This document shows, piece after piece, positions 22,894-31,505 of a DNA stretch of 64,000 nt (positions are counted from its first letter, which is position 1; the number at the start of each line of letters is the position of its first letter). The translations under genes and the position numbers were made by a program. Origin of the DNA: CAYILR01 sp964364175 (lineage in GTDB: Bacteria; Bdellovibrionota; UBA1018); contig CAYILR010000018.1 of NCBI GenBank assembly GCA_964364175.1, positions 12,774-76,773 of the forward strand. The letters run 5' to 3'. The notes beneath the pieces are model-generated. The model was not told the DNA's origin, did no database searches, and was given only the letters and a program-made list of their open reading frames with translations.

Positions 22894-22947
22894 TTGACAC
22901 CGTCCGCGCAACCCTCACGGGAGACACACGACCAGGCGCGCGGGCGG
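22884..22947 (+). promoter_or_regulatory. Programmed -1 frameshift signal
   Basis: The heptamer A AAA AAG at 22884-22890 is in the correct phase (GAA AAA AAG, then TAA). Nine bases later CCGTCCGCGC (22900-22909) can pair with GCGCGGGCGG (22938-22947): a 10-bp stem with one G-U pair and a 28-nt loop. Slippery site, spacer and stem are those of bacterial -1 frameshifting, and the gene position equals lambda G/GT. Confidence 0.85.
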
Positions 22948-23066
22948 TGGCGAAACTTCTTGGTGCTGACCCTTCCGACCCAGACGTCAGGGCAGGAGCG
23001 ACACTGATCATGATGACGATCGTCAAAATCATCCGACCTGAGATTTCCTTCCGGGTGCCTGAATGA
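22890..23066 (+). CDS. Frameshift extension of tail assembly chaperone
   Basis: From GTA 22890 the -1 frame is open for 58 codons to TGA 23064-23066, which overlaps the tape measure ATG at 23063. It has no good start of its own. Added to the short form it gives a 230-residue protein. The extension is helical (RAVAKLLGADPSDPDVRAG; MMTIVKIIRP), like the T domain of lambda gpGT that contacts the tail tube protein. Confidence 0.8.
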   Translation, partial: VIDTVRATLTGDTRPGARAVAKLLGADPSDPDVRAGATLIMMTIVKIIRPEISFRVPE

Positions 23067-24730
23067 GCGACACCCTCAAGTGGACCTTCCAGATGCTCGA
23101 TCGGATGTCCGGGCCTGCCAAAACGGCAAGCCGGGGCATGGGCGAGCTACTCCAGAGCACTCACGCAGCGCTGGCATCCGTCCAGATCCTCGGCCAGGCT
23201 GCCGCGGGTGCTGGCCGTCTCATCGCTGCCGGTCTTGCCCCTGCAATCTCTCGCGAGAAGTCCCTTGGGGCATTTGAGACGCTGCTTGGGACCGCTGAAA
23301 AGGCCCGTGACATGTACGGGCAGGCGGTGGAGTTCGCGGCTGAAACGCCTTTCGAGACGGCTCAGGTTGTTGACTCCTTCCAGCGTCTCTTGACAGCCAA
23401 GTTTGCAGAGGATGAAGTCCCGATCGCGATGCGAATCATCGGCGACGCAGCCTCGATGCAAGAAGATTCGCAGATGGCCGTTCAGGCGGTCACCCGGGCA
23501 CTCTCTCAGATCCGAAGTAAGGGGCGGCTGCAGGGCGAAGAGCTCATGCAGTTGCAAGAAGCGGTGCCGCTCAACACGGCAGCGCTGTACGAGCGGCTGG
23601 GTAAGATCTACGGCACGAACGCGCAAGCCGCCAGGAAGATGATCGAGGCAGGTCAGATCGATTCTCAGGTCGCATCCTTTGCCATCCTTGGCCAGTTGCA
23701 AGAGCAGTTCGGCGGCAACATGGCGAGATCGAGTAAGCAGGTTGAAGGGCTCATTTCGACGCTTCGATCCCGCCCGTCTGAGATCTTAAGTCAGATGCAG
23801 GATACCCAGGGCTACGATGCTTTACGCGACTCGTTGGCGGGTATCGCATATGAATTTGACGCGGCGACTCCGGCCGGTCAGCAATTGCAGCAAATCGTCA
23901 ACGACCTTGGATCTGGCACCCTGGAGCGTGTCGCTGTAGCGCTCGAGTATGGTGCCAAAGGCGCGGCAGCATTCGCATCGGGACTGGCTGAGGGACTTGG
24001 CCCGATGGGCGAAGCGTTTGGACCAACCAATGCGACGAACATGGAAAAGTTCACTACAGCGATGAACCAATTCGGTACAGGCGCTGGGCAACTGGCAACA
24101 GCCATCAGTTCCGTTATTTCACCCATCCAGACGTTTTTTGGCCTGTTCTACAAGTTCGGCGAGTGGCAGGCATCGTCTTACGGCGAATGGATTATGAAGC
24201 CGTTTGAATGGCTTGCGACATCCAGCAAGGCCGGGCTGTTTCGCGGACAAGCAATCAATCGATCTGCCGTTTCGCAGATAAATGCAGCGGATGAAGCAGG
24301 CCGGAACCCATACGCGGGGATGGTTGGCCCATCTGAGGCGCTACAGCAAGAGTTGCTGGCGCTGGCAGGTACTGGCTACGCTGACAATGGCTATGAGGCA
24401 GGGGCGGCCTATGCTGACGGCACCGAGCAAGGCTTGCGTGACGGCCTCGGCTGGCACTCCCCCCCCCGGCTTTTCGTTGAAGCTGGCGAGGACTCCGCCG
24501 GGGCGTTCGGGCTGGGGATGTCACGCGGTCGCAACGGTGTGCAGGCTGCCATGATGGACACCACGAGGCCGGCAATGGGCGGCGGGGCCGGCATCTCTGT
24601 CACATTCGGCGACATCAACGTCTACGCGAAGGACGGCCAAGGCATCGGCCAGTCCATCATCGCCCAAGTTGAGCCGGCCATCATCAGTTTCCTTGAGCGG
24701 TTGGCACTTCAGAGCGGGAGGCTGACATGA
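23063..24730 (+). CDS. Tape measure protein
   Basis: A 555-residue helical protein after the frameshifted chaperone. The N-terminal part has the conserved tape measure region: SREKSLGAFETLLGTAEKA, ETPFETAQVVDSFQRL, EDSQMAVQAVTRALSQI and GRLQGEELMQLQEAVPLNTA. A hydrophobic middle (QLATAISSVISPIQTFF) may cross the membrane at DNA entry. The C-terminal GWHSPPRLF motif is common in this family. At about 1.5 angstrom per residue, the tail would be near 80 nm, an estimate from the family rule. Confidence 0.85.
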   Translation: MSDTLKWTFQMLDRMSGPAKTASRGMGELLQSTHAALASVQILGQAAAGAGRLIAAGLAPAISREKSLGAFETLLGTAEKARDMYGQAVEFAAETPFETAQVVDSFQRLLTAKFAEDEVPIAMRIIGDAASMQEDSQMAVQAVTRALSQIRSKGRLQGEELMQLQEAVPLNTAALYERLGKIYGTNAQAARKMIEAGQIDSQVASFAILGQLQEQFGGNMARSSKQVEGLISTLRSRPSEILSQMQDTQGYDALRDSLAGIAYEFDAATPAGQQLQQIVNDLGSGTLERVAVALEYGAKGAAAFASGLAEGLGPMGEAFGPTNATNMEKFTTAMNQFGTGAGQLATAISSVISPIQTFFGLFYKFGEWQASSYGEWIMKPFEWLATSSKAGLFRGQAINRSAVSQINAADEAGRNPYAGMVGPSEALQQELLALAGTGYADNGYEAGAAYADGTEQGLRDGLGWHSPPRLFVEAGEDSAGAFGLGMSRGRNGVQAAMMDTTRPAMGGGAGISVTFGDINVYAKDGQGIGQSIIAQVEPAIISFLERLALQSGRLT

Positions 24731-25272
24731 GCAGTGCAATTCCGTTCTGGCGCGATGATTCGAAGACCTGGGACACGCTCAAAGTGGGCAAGCAGGACGT
24801 GCCAGGCATAGCGCGCGTGAGTTTCAAGCCTCCCCCTCGATTGGACGTCAGGAAGCCTCCCAAGAGCCATTACGCCAGGCTTGTTGACATGGGCAGGCCT
24901 CCATATGAGGGGACGATCGAGATCACGCTTGGCTACGAGTCGAGCACTGGCGGCGGGTCGGAGCAGTGGGATCGGTGGTTGGCGCTCGAGCAATCCGTGT
25001 TCGGCAAAAAGCCGACAACACGGAACGCCGTGAAGGTCTCTCACCCTGAATTCGCGCGGAAGGGGATCACTCAGGTCTACCTCGGAGACCCGGGACCGCT
25101 CGAAGGCGATGGACCCGGAACGCGCAAGATCACGATCCAGTGGTGGGAGTTCGGCAAAGTCCTCCCCGCAAGCGCTGGTTCGGTCAGCGCGGCCGCACCT
25201 GCAACGCCAAAGCAGCCGACCAACGTCAAGGCACTGGGGACGAAGCCCAGCACGACGAACACGGGGACGTGA
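24727..25272 (+). CDS. Tail/baseplate protein after tape measure (181 aa)
   Basis: It overlaps the tape measure stop. The first 150 residues are beta-rich (PGIARVSFKPPPRLDVRKPP; YEGTIEITLGYESS; RKITIQWWEFGK); the end is a Pro/Ala/Thr linker. Genes here usually encode LysM-type or DNA-circularisation-type baseplate proteins; the (R)KITIQWWEF strand would suit a hub-binding domain. The family is not certain. Confidence 0.55.
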   Translation: MSSAIPFWRDDSKTWDTLKVGKQDVPGIARVSFKPPPRLDVRKPPKSHYARLVDMGRPPYEGTIEITLGYESSTGGGSEQWDRWLALEQSVFGKKPTTRNAVKVSHPEFARKGITQVYLGDPGPLEGDGPGTRKITIQWWEFGKVLPASAGSVSAAAPATPKQPTNVKALGTKPSTTNTGT

Positions 25273-26432
25273 TGAGCTATCTCACCCTGAACGGCTACGA
25301 CCTCGAACGCGCTTGCATCACCCTCCCTCGTTACGGTGCATGGACTGCCGACGTTGAGCACCTTGACACCTCCGCTGTCGAGGTAGGCGGCGCTGCAACG
25401 CTGGTCTTTGGCTCACAGACCTTCATCGGCACAGTCGTTCGTGTCCAGTCCAACGAGGCGCCCGGGTTCGACACCAGGATCGTGGGCGGGGCGGGTGGGC
25501 TCTCTACCCTGCTGAGCCCTCGCCAGTTTCAGAACCCGACCGCGCGCAACGTGTTGGACGCAGCACTGAGCGATGGCGGCGAGACGCTTTCGACCACAGC
25601 CGACACGACGGCGCTCACTAAGAGCCTCCCCCGGTGGGAACGGTCGCAACGGACCCTTGGCCAGGAGCTCGACGCCATCGCAGCGGCCGTTGGGCTCGAA
25701 TGGCGGGTGCTGATCGACGGAACGATCTGGCTCGGCACGCCGTCATGGTCCGCGGCGTCGGTCGCTGACTACGATGTGATGGAGCTCAACGCCGATCGAG
25801 CGCTCCTTCTCATCGCTGCCGAAGATCCCACAGTCCTTCCCGGGCAGGCGCTTGAGGGTATCCGCGCGGGACTGGTCATCCATCGGATCGAGCCGGAAGG
25901 GACACGCACAGAGATCTACGCGGACAGTGGCACTGATCGAGCCGTGGGCATGCTCGATGCGCTCATCCGTCGCGGCCAGCCGGTAGACCTCCATGCGTTT
26001 TACAAATTCCAGGTGTTGAGCCAAAACGCGGACAAGACGCTCGAGCTCCGGACGCTGGATAGCCGGCTATCGGATATCTCGAAGGTTCCGATGCGCTTCG
26101 GTATCCCCGGCGCGCTGGCAGACATCCCCGCGGGTCACGTTGTAATGGTTGGCTTTGCGAGCGGCAACGAGCAGGATCCCTATGTCGCCAACTGGGCATC
26201 TGGCACACCGACAAGTGTTGCGTTTCCTGTCGGTTCGCTGCTACACTTAGGGGCAAGCGCTGGGGCTGACTTTGTGGCATTGGCCGGGGCTGTTTTGACG
26301 GAGTTACAGACTCTCAAGACATGGCTCGACACGCACATCCATGTTGATCCATTGAGCGGTGCAACGGGGGTTCCGGTGGTTTTGTCCCCTGCACCGGGAA
26401 GCATGGCAGCAACGAAAGTGAAGGCGACCTGA
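25272..26432 (+). CDS. Baseplate hub / late-control-like protein (386 aa)
   Basis: ATG 25272 overlaps the previous stop (TGATG). Residues ~1-330 contain two beta-domain sets separated by short helices (RQFQNPTARNVLDAALSDGG; TLGQELDAIAAAVGLEWRVL), the pattern of gpD/gp27-like hub proteins. The end has an OB-like part (PMRFGIPGALADIPAGHVVM) and TWLDTHIHVDPLSG, which resembles the spike-linked tail of gpV-like proteins. It may join hub and spike functions in one chain. Confidence 0.6.
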   Translation: MSYLTLNGYDLERACITLPRYGAWTADVEHLDTSAVEVGGAATLVFGSQTFIGTVVRVQSNEAPGFDTRIVGGAGGLSTLLSPRQFQNPTARNVLDAALSDGGETLSTTADTTALTKSLPRWERSQRTLGQELDAIAAAVGLEWRVLIDGTIWLGTPSWSAASVADYDVMELNADRALLLIAAEDPTVLPGQALEGIRAGLVIHRIEPEGTRTEIYADSGTDRAVGMLDALIRRGQPVDLHAFYKFQVLSQNADKTLELRTLDSRLSDISKVPMRFGIPGALADIPAGHVVMVGFASGNEQDPYVANWASGTPTSVAFPVGSLLHLGASAGADFVALAGAVLTELQTLKTWLDTHIHVDPLSGATGVPVVLSPAPGSMAATKVKAT

Positions 26433-26434
26433 CG

Positions 26435-26632
26435 ATGGCGATGAATGGAAACACGATGGGAGACGCGATCAAATCGGCAATCGATGGGCTAACTGCCGAG
26501 CAAAAGCAGGATCCGACGACCATATGGAGAACGATCGCCACTGCCATCGTCAGCCACATTGCAGCCAACGCTGTTACGAGCACTGGAAACGTCCAAGGTG
26601 GTGCGGATACACGCACCGGAACGATTACTTGA
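26435..26632 (+). CDS. Small baseplate-region protein (65 aa)
   Basis: A 65-residue protein with a helical core (TIWRTIATAIVSHIAANAV) and a polar Gly/Thr tail. Proteins with this layout occur beside baseplate genes in many phages, often annotated only as tail-associated. Its ribosome site is weak. ATG 26441 is an alternative start. Confidence 0.55.
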   Translation: MAMNGNTMGDAIKSAIDGLTAEQKQDPTTIWRTIATAIVSHIAANAVTSTGNVQGGADTRTGTIT

Positions 26633-26640
26633 GGAGACAC

Positions 26641-27222
26641 ATGAAGATCGTTGAAGGAATCCTTTCCAACACCCCGGCGAAGCCCCACACGGGACTCGTG
26701 GGGATGCTATTCAGCCATCGGCGCGCGCTCGATGCGTCCTATTCGCTCACCCATTCGAGCCGGGTTGAGTGCCAGTCGATGGCCAGGGCATTGATCGAAG
26801 CTCTGGGCGGCACGCAGGGCGAGGATGGGCAGTGGGTGGTTGACACGGCGTCCATGCAGCCGCTGCGCTCGAATCCGGCCGACAACGAGGTAATCCAGCG
26901 ATTGTTTCGAATCGAGGAACGTTTCGAGACGGAGCGCGAAACCATCGGCGGGGTGTTCCGGGCTGCGATGGAGGATGTAGGGACGCGGCTGAAGACGCTC
27001 GACCCGCGCATTGCCGACGTTGCCCTGCGCCTCGACACTCTAGCCTCGAACTTCGCCGCGCACATTGAGGGCAGCCTGAAGCGGAAAGCATCGGACGAAT
27101 CCACGATTCAGCGACTGCTCGAGCGCAATGTGGAGCTCGAAAAGACCGTCGAAGAGCTGGCGGCAGCGGTGTCTCGGATGGAGAACCGCGCCAAGCCTGG
27201 GCCGAAGCCGCGGCAGGCGTAA
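26641..27222 (+). CDS. Unknown coiled-coil protein (193 aa)
   Basis: ATG 26641 follows TGAGGAGACAC. Residues ~75-185 form long charged helices (IQRLFRIEERFETERETIGG; TIQRLLERNVELEKTVEELA) that should be a coiled coil, followed by a basic proline tail (KPGPKPRQA). It sits between hub and baseplate wedge genes and may be a structural or assembly protein. Confidence 0.6.
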   Translation: MKIVEGILSNTPAKPHTGLVGMLFSHRRALDASYSLTHSSRVECQSMARALIEALGGTQGEDGQWVVDTASMQPLRSNPADNEVIQRLFRIEERFETERETIGGVFRAAMEDVGTRLKTLDPRIADVALRLDTLASNFAAHIEGSLKRKASDESTIQRLLERNVELEKTVEELAAAVSRMENRAKPGPKPRQA

Positions 27223-27231
27223 CGAGGCACC

Positions 27232-27630
27232 ATGGCAACAGATTACGGCAGCGACGTCTCATGTCTTGTCGACGGGGTCCTTGACCTCGATCCGTACTTC
27301 CGCGTCATCACCGGTACAGAGTGCGTACTCGAGGCCGTTGCAAGACGGCTCACCACGTCCGAAGGCGGGTTGATCGACGATGCGGAGTACGGCGCTGGGC
27401 TGACGTCGCTTGTCAACGCTGCTGTGGACAACGCAGCCCTGCTCGATGCACGGTCGAACTGCGAAGCCCAGTGCCTACTTGACGAGCGGATCAATGATGC
27501 CACGGTGGCCTTTTCAGTCGAGGATGGGACGCTCACAGCTTCAGCCGATGTGGTGCTTGTGGACGGTGAGACATTCTCGCTCGTTCTGGCCGTTTCCGCG
27601 GTCTCTGTGACCGTATTGCAGGGGGACTGA
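27232..27630 (+). CDS. Baseplate wedge protein, gp46/gp25-like
   Basis: A 132-residue protein before the J-like gene, as in Mu gp46. The middle (TECVLEAVARRLTTSEGGLI, DDAEYGAGLTSLVNA) matches the helix and glycine turn of gp25/gpW-like wedge proteins, which start sheath polymerisation. The C-terminal third is a beta hairpin set (VEDGTLTASADVVLVDGETF). Confidence 0.7.
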   Translation: MATDYGSDVSCLVDGVLDLDPYFRVITGTECVLEAVARRLTTSEGGLIDDAEYGAGLTSLVNAAVDNAALLDARSNCEAQCLLDERINDATVAFSVEDGTLTASADVVLVDGETFSLVLAVSAVSVTVLQGD

Positions 27631-29123
27631 TGCCAGCGACTCTTGACACCCTGATCGTCGTCAAATCGTCGACGGTCTTTCAAGCCGAGACGCTGACAGA
27701 CCTCGCCAATCCGGCGATCGTTGGCGGCTCAGGGCTTCCCACCACATCCTGGCAGGCGGGATCTGTTCCTCGCACCCTCGTTGCGGCTCAGGCAAAGGTC
27801 AACGCCGATTTCCACACGTCAGTGAGGGGTATCGCCAACGGCGGCTTTCTGTCGAGCGCTACGGGCGCCTGGCTGACTCTCCTGGCCTATGAGTTCTACG
27901 GCATCACCCGGGATGCGGCGGTCGCAACCGTGGGCATCGCGACTCTGACCGATGTCAGCGGCGGGCCGCACATAATCGCCGTCAACGATCTCATCGCTCA
28001 GGACTCCGCCGGCCATCAGTACCGCAACATCACCGGTGGCACTCTGGCGCTCGGTGGAGCGCTGGCGCTTCGCTGGCAGGCCACCGAGACCGGGGCGCTG
28101 TGGAACATCGGCAACGGCTCGCTTAACGTCCTGGTGACAGCCCTCGCGACCGTCACGATCAACAACCCGGCAACATGGATGACGCTTCCTGGGACGGTGG
28201 CCAGCGCGACACAGGGCACGATTCGGATCACTGACGGCGCGGCGACTGGTCCGCACGTCGTGGGTGCTGGGACGGTCACCGTGAGCAACGGTGTCCAGAC
28301 CTATACCAACACCAACGCCTTTACGATTACGACGGCCGGCGGCTACGCTGACGTGCTCTTTACGGCAACGGCGGTGGGGCTCGCTTACAACGTGGCCAAT
28401 GCCACTATCACGACGATGGTTGTCACCCCCGTTGCAGGGCTCACCACCAACAACCCCGGAACGACGTGGATCACGACGGCAGGTTCAGACGAGCAAACGG
28501 ATGCGGACCTTCGGGAGGAATGCCGGGATCAGTGGTCCACGGTCGGTGTGGGCTGGACCTCATCGGCAATCGAATACCTGGCCAAGCAGGCAGCGACGTC
28601 AACCCCCGTTACTCGAGTGGCGGTGGTGACCAACCCGGGAGGCGTTGCGGGGCTCATTGGGGTTACGGTCGGCTCTGTAGTTGGCGCCATGTCAGCGGGA
28701 GACGTCGCAATCGTTCAGGCCTACTTTGCAGCGGACCGAATCACGCTGACCAGCAGCCTCACGGTGTCGAGCTGCGCCAATGTGGAGATCGCCCTGACTG
28801 GCACCGTCCGCGTTCCGGCTGCCTACGTGACAGCAGCGACGACGGCGGCGACGAACAACTTGAACCGCCTGGCTCAGAATACCCCGGTGGGCGGCGACGA
28901 CAACAAGAGCAACAGCGTCATTTGGGAAGAGATTATCGCCGCGGTCATGAACCAGGGGTTTGACTCGAGCGGCAACCAGACGAACGCAGGGGCGCCCTAC
29001 GACGTCGATATCAGCGCGGTTACAGTGGGGGGCGTCCCGGGCACGGTGGGCGCCGACATCGCACTCACAAGCGCTCAGGTGCCGACATTTGACATCACTG
29101 CATTGACTTTCACGGCGGTCTAA
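27630..29123 (+). CDS. Baseplate protein J / Mu gp47-like
   Basis: A 497-residue member of the baseplate J-like family. Marks are AYEFYGITRDAAVATVGIAT, RNITGGTLALGG, TAVGLAYNVANATITTM, GLTTNNPGTTWITTAGSDEQ then TDADLREECRDQW, and TPVTRVAVVTNPGGVAGLIG. The protein forms the periphery of the baseplate. Start overlaps the wedge stop by one base. Confidence 0.85.
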   Translation: MPATLDTLIVVKSSTVFQAETLTDLANPAIVGGSGLPTTSWQAGSVPRTLVAAQAKVNADFHTSVRGIANGGFLSSATGAWLTLLAYEFYGITRDAAVATVGIATLTDVSGGPHIIAVNDLIAQDSAGHQYRNITGGTLALGGALALRWQATETGALWNIGNGSLNVLVTALATVTINNPATWMTLPGTVASATQGTIRITDGAATGPHVVGAGTVTVSNGVQTYTNTNAFTITTAGGYADVLFTATAVGLAYNVANATITTMVVTPVAGLTTNNPGTTWITTAGSDEQTDADLREECRDQWSTVGVGWTSSAIEYLAKQAATSTPVTRVAVVTNPGGVAGLIGVTVGSVVGAMSAGDVAIVQAYFAADRITLTSSLTVSSCANVEIALTGTVRVPAAYVTAATTAATNNLNRLAQNTPVGGDDNKSNSVIWEEIIAAVMNQGFDSSGNQTNAGAPYDVDISAVTVGGVPGTVGADIALTSAQVPTFDITALTFTAV

Positions 29124-29332
29124 TGAAGCGCATCACGGCTGACACAGCGTCGATCATCGTTGCCATCCTCCGGATGCTCGTTGAGCTCTTCCGGATCGAT
29201 AGTGGCGAGCAGCGCATCGTTGTGGTGCTTGACCCGGATCAGTTCAAGCCGGCCGACCTCACATCCATCATTGCGGCGTCCAGGTGGCATACTGTGATTG
29301 GTGACGAGCCGAAGGAGAAGGCGGATGTCTGA
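29123..29332 (+). CDS. Small unknown protein before lysozyme (69 aa)
   Basis: The ATG overlaps the J-like stop. The N-terminal helix (ASIIVAILRMLVELFRI) is amphipathic to hydrophobic, followed by an acidic body. It lies where a holin might be, but a single weak span and long soluble tail make that doubtful. Confidence 0.5.
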   Translation: MKRITADTASIIVAILRMLVELFRIDSGEQRIVVVLDPDQFKPADLTSIIAASRWHTVIGDEPKEKADV

Positions 29333-29798
29333 ACGATTCGATGCCGCCTTCCGCTGGATCCTCCGCGTCGAGGGGGGCTACGTAAACGACCCATCTGACC
29401 CGGGCGGCGAAACGAAGCATGGAATTTCGAAGCGATCATACCCGGATCTCGACATCGCGGCGCTCACGGAAGCCGACGTCAAGGCCATCTACGAGCGCGA
29501 CTACTGGAAGGCATGCCGGTGTGACGAACTGCCGGCCGGGATCGATCTGGCTGTCTTTGACGCTGCCGTGCTGACCGGTGTGAAGACCTCAGCCCGAATG
29601 CTTCAACGAGCCCTTGGCGTCACTGATGTCGGCGTGATCGGGCCGAAGACGCTACGAGCGGCCAAGGAGCGAGGGCATCAGCGGGTGCTACATCTGCTCA
29701 CTGAGCGGATCGTTTACCTCGCCAGTCTGCCCGGCTGGAAGCACTACGGGCGCGGCTGGGCCCTGCGCACGATGCAGTTGATGCGGGAGGCCATGTGA
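29325..29798 (+). CDS. GH108 endolysin (lysozyme)
   Basis: A 157-residue peptidoglycan hydrolase of the glycosyl hydrolase 108 family. The signature RVEGGYVNDPSDPGGETKHG has the proposed catalytic Glu at residue 16; YERDYWKACRCDELPAGIDL and VGVIGPKTLRAA follow, the latter like the family's C-terminal peptidoglycan-binding part. It cleaves the glycan backbone at lysis, or locally from the baseplate at entry, given its place between baseplate genes. It has no signal peptide. ATG 29325 has AAGGAGAAGG upstream. Confidence 0.85.
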   Translation: MSERFDAAFRWILRVEGGYVNDPSDPGGETKHGISKRSYPDLDIAALTEADVKAIYERDYWKACRCDELPAGIDLAVFDAAVLTGVKTSARMLQRALGVTDVGVIGPKTLRAAKERGHQRVLHLLTERIVYLASLPGWKHYGRGWALRTMQLMREAM

Positions 29799-30568
29799 GC
29801 ACCTACGTTCGGTATTCCATCGATCTTGTGCCTCCGTGGCTTCAAGGCACGGTCGGAACGCAGTGGCTCACGGGATTCAACACCTCGCTCGATGACATGC
29901 TCGAGGAAACGAAGGACGCCGTCAAGACGCGCTTCCCGACTGTCGCGGCGGCCAACGGCGATGACACGGCGCTCGGCAGGATTGGCGAGGATAGGCGGAT
30001 CCGACGCTTCCCGGGCGAGACCGATGCCCAATACGGAGCGCGGGAACAGGCGGCGTTTAGTAAACACCGGCGAAGTGGCGTAGAAGCGTCAATTGTCGAG
30101 GACCTGGTGGGGCTCGGATTCGGCAACATCACGGTCATGGAGTATAAAGACTGGCCTGCCGATTTGGGCAATCCACAGGCTCACCATAGCCCAGGTGTGA
30201 TTTATGAAAACGGGGGCGTGTGGGGATCTGCCGTCTGGGGCGCTGACGTCTGGGGCTCTCCCTGGTGGTCTCGATTCTGGATCTTCGTCGGCACTTACAA
30301 CGGCGCGGTCATTCCCGCCGCGGGTGCATGGGGCGCTGCTGTCTGGGGTGTCGACCCGTGGGGCTTTGACCTGGCGGCCGGCCCGGTGGCATCGGCTATC
30401 GCGGTGATTCGCCAGTGGAAGCCGGCGCATGCTCTTTTCTGCTACCTGGCGTTATTGACCGGTGGCACGCCGATAGGCTCAGTCTGGGGCTATGGTTCGT
30501 GGGGCGCCGCCACATGGGGCGCCGTTGGAACCGGTCCCGGGGTCTCAATTATCGAAGTAAACAAGTGA
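29795..30568 (+). CDS. Tail protein (P2 I / Mu gp48-like) with Trp-Gly repeats
   Basis: The N-terminal ~115 residues (ETDAQYGAREQAAFSKHR; VEASIVEDLVGLGFGNITVM) follow the gp48/tail protein I pattern that links baseplate to fibers, and gene order agrees. Residues ~128-190 and 225-250 carry Trp-Gly repeats (VWGSAVWGADVWGSPWW; WGAAVWGVDPWGF; WGYGSWGAATWGA). Such aromatic repeats are unusual here and may bind sugar or mediate trimer contacts. Confidence 0.65.
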   Translation: MSTYVRYSIDLVPPWLQGTVGTQWLTGFNTSLDDMLEETKDAVKTRFPTVAAANGDDTALGRIGEDRRIRRFPGETDAQYGAREQAAFSKHRRSGVEASIVEDLVGLGFGNITVMEYKDWPADLGNPQAHHSPGVIYENGGVWGSAVWGADVWGSPWWSRFWIFVGTYNGAVIPAAGAWGAAVWGVDPWGFDLAAGPVASAIAVIRQWKPAHALFCYLALLTGGTPIGSVWGYGSWGAATWGAVGTGPGVSIIEVNK

Positions 30569-30575
30569 GGGAATA

Positions 30576-31418
30576 ATGCCTACTCAAACGTATACCCCAG
30601 CGGCCACGTGGTCGAACACCAGTCAATACCAGCAGAACGGCGACGTCACAGATGCTACGATTGCCCAGGTCGGCGGTCAAGACGCACTCGACAACCTGGC
30701 ATACCTGACCGGCTCCAACAGCCGGTCTCAGGTGAGCCGCGTCCAGACATGCACCGACCTTGCCGCGCTGAAGGCCATCGCTGCGGCAGACAGGCGGGAT
30801 CTCGACTTCTGTGTGCTCGACACGTCAACCGGCGAACGGCTGTACAAGTTCGACTCCGCAGGCGCCGGCACAGGTGACGACTACGCGATCGTGACCCCGA
30901 ACGCGGGCACGGGGCGGTGGCACCTGGTGAATGTGCAGCCGAAGAGTACGACACTTAGGCGTGTCATCTCCGCCGTCGCGATGACGAATGAGAGCGCCGG
31001 TGGCGCATTCACAACTCCAGATGCTGCAAATGGCCGGTTGTCTCATACCGGCAGCCAACTCGATGTCTGGTGCCAGTTCCAAGGCTTTAATGCCGGCGAC
31101 GTAATTTCAGAAATAGAAGTCGCGGGCAGGACCAATCTCGGCACGGCGGGAGGCACCATTACCGCGACGTTCTACCTCATCGAGGCGGATGACGGCGATG
31201 TCGTGCCAACGGTCACATCTCTTGGCGCTGTGGTTATCGCAGCGGGACAACCGAACACAGCGACTCAGGCGAACGGGGCGCCACTCCCTATCACGATACC
31301 GGCTGGAGCCGACCGAGACGTTATCGCGGTGCACATCGTGATGGCCATGGGAGCAGCTGACCAGGAGTATCTGTTCTGGGTCGCGATCAACGGCACCCGA
31401 GCCTACATCACCGAATGA
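30576..31418 (+). CDS. Fiber-associated protein (280 aa)
   Basis: The N-terminal region (DALDNLAYLTGSNSR, then ADRRDLDFCVLDTSTGERLY and PNAGTGRWHLVN) matches short tail-fiber or baseplate adaptor domains. The second half is a beta sandwich (GGTITATFYLIEADDGD; AGADRDVIAVHIVM). Its role as fiber adaptor or accessory receptor-binding protein is inferred from place and composition. Confidence 0.55.
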   Translation: MPTQTYTPAATWSNTSQYQQNGDVTDATIAQVGGQDALDNLAYLTGSNSRSQVSRVQTCTDLAALKAIAAADRRDLDFCVLDTSTGERLYKFDSAGAGTGDDYAIVTPNAGTGRWHLVNVQPKSTTLRRVISAVAMTNESAGGAFTTPDAANGRLSHTGSQLDVWCQFQGFNAGDVISEIEVAGRTNLGTAGGTITATFYLIEADDGDVVPTVTSLGAVVIAAGQPNTATQANGAPLPITIPAGADRDVIAVHIVMAMGAADQEYLFWVAINGTRAYITE

Positions 31419-31424
31419 TCAAGC

Positions 31425-31452
31425 TTGACTTACGCAACAATTAGACTATCAT
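31425..31452 (+). promoter_or_regulatory. Own promoter of lipoprotein gene
   Basis: TTGACT (31425-31430) and TATCAT (31447-31452) with a 16-bp spacer lie in an AT-richer gap right after the fiber-associated gene. A start near 31459 gives a ~47-nt leader to the lipoprotein ATG at 31506. Its independence from the tail operon is what defines a moron-type gene. Confidence 0.65.
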
Positions 31453-31505
31453 TCCCTCACGAGCTCGCAAACGGCGCGCTTGAGCAATCCCTTTCAGGAG
31501 GTTTT

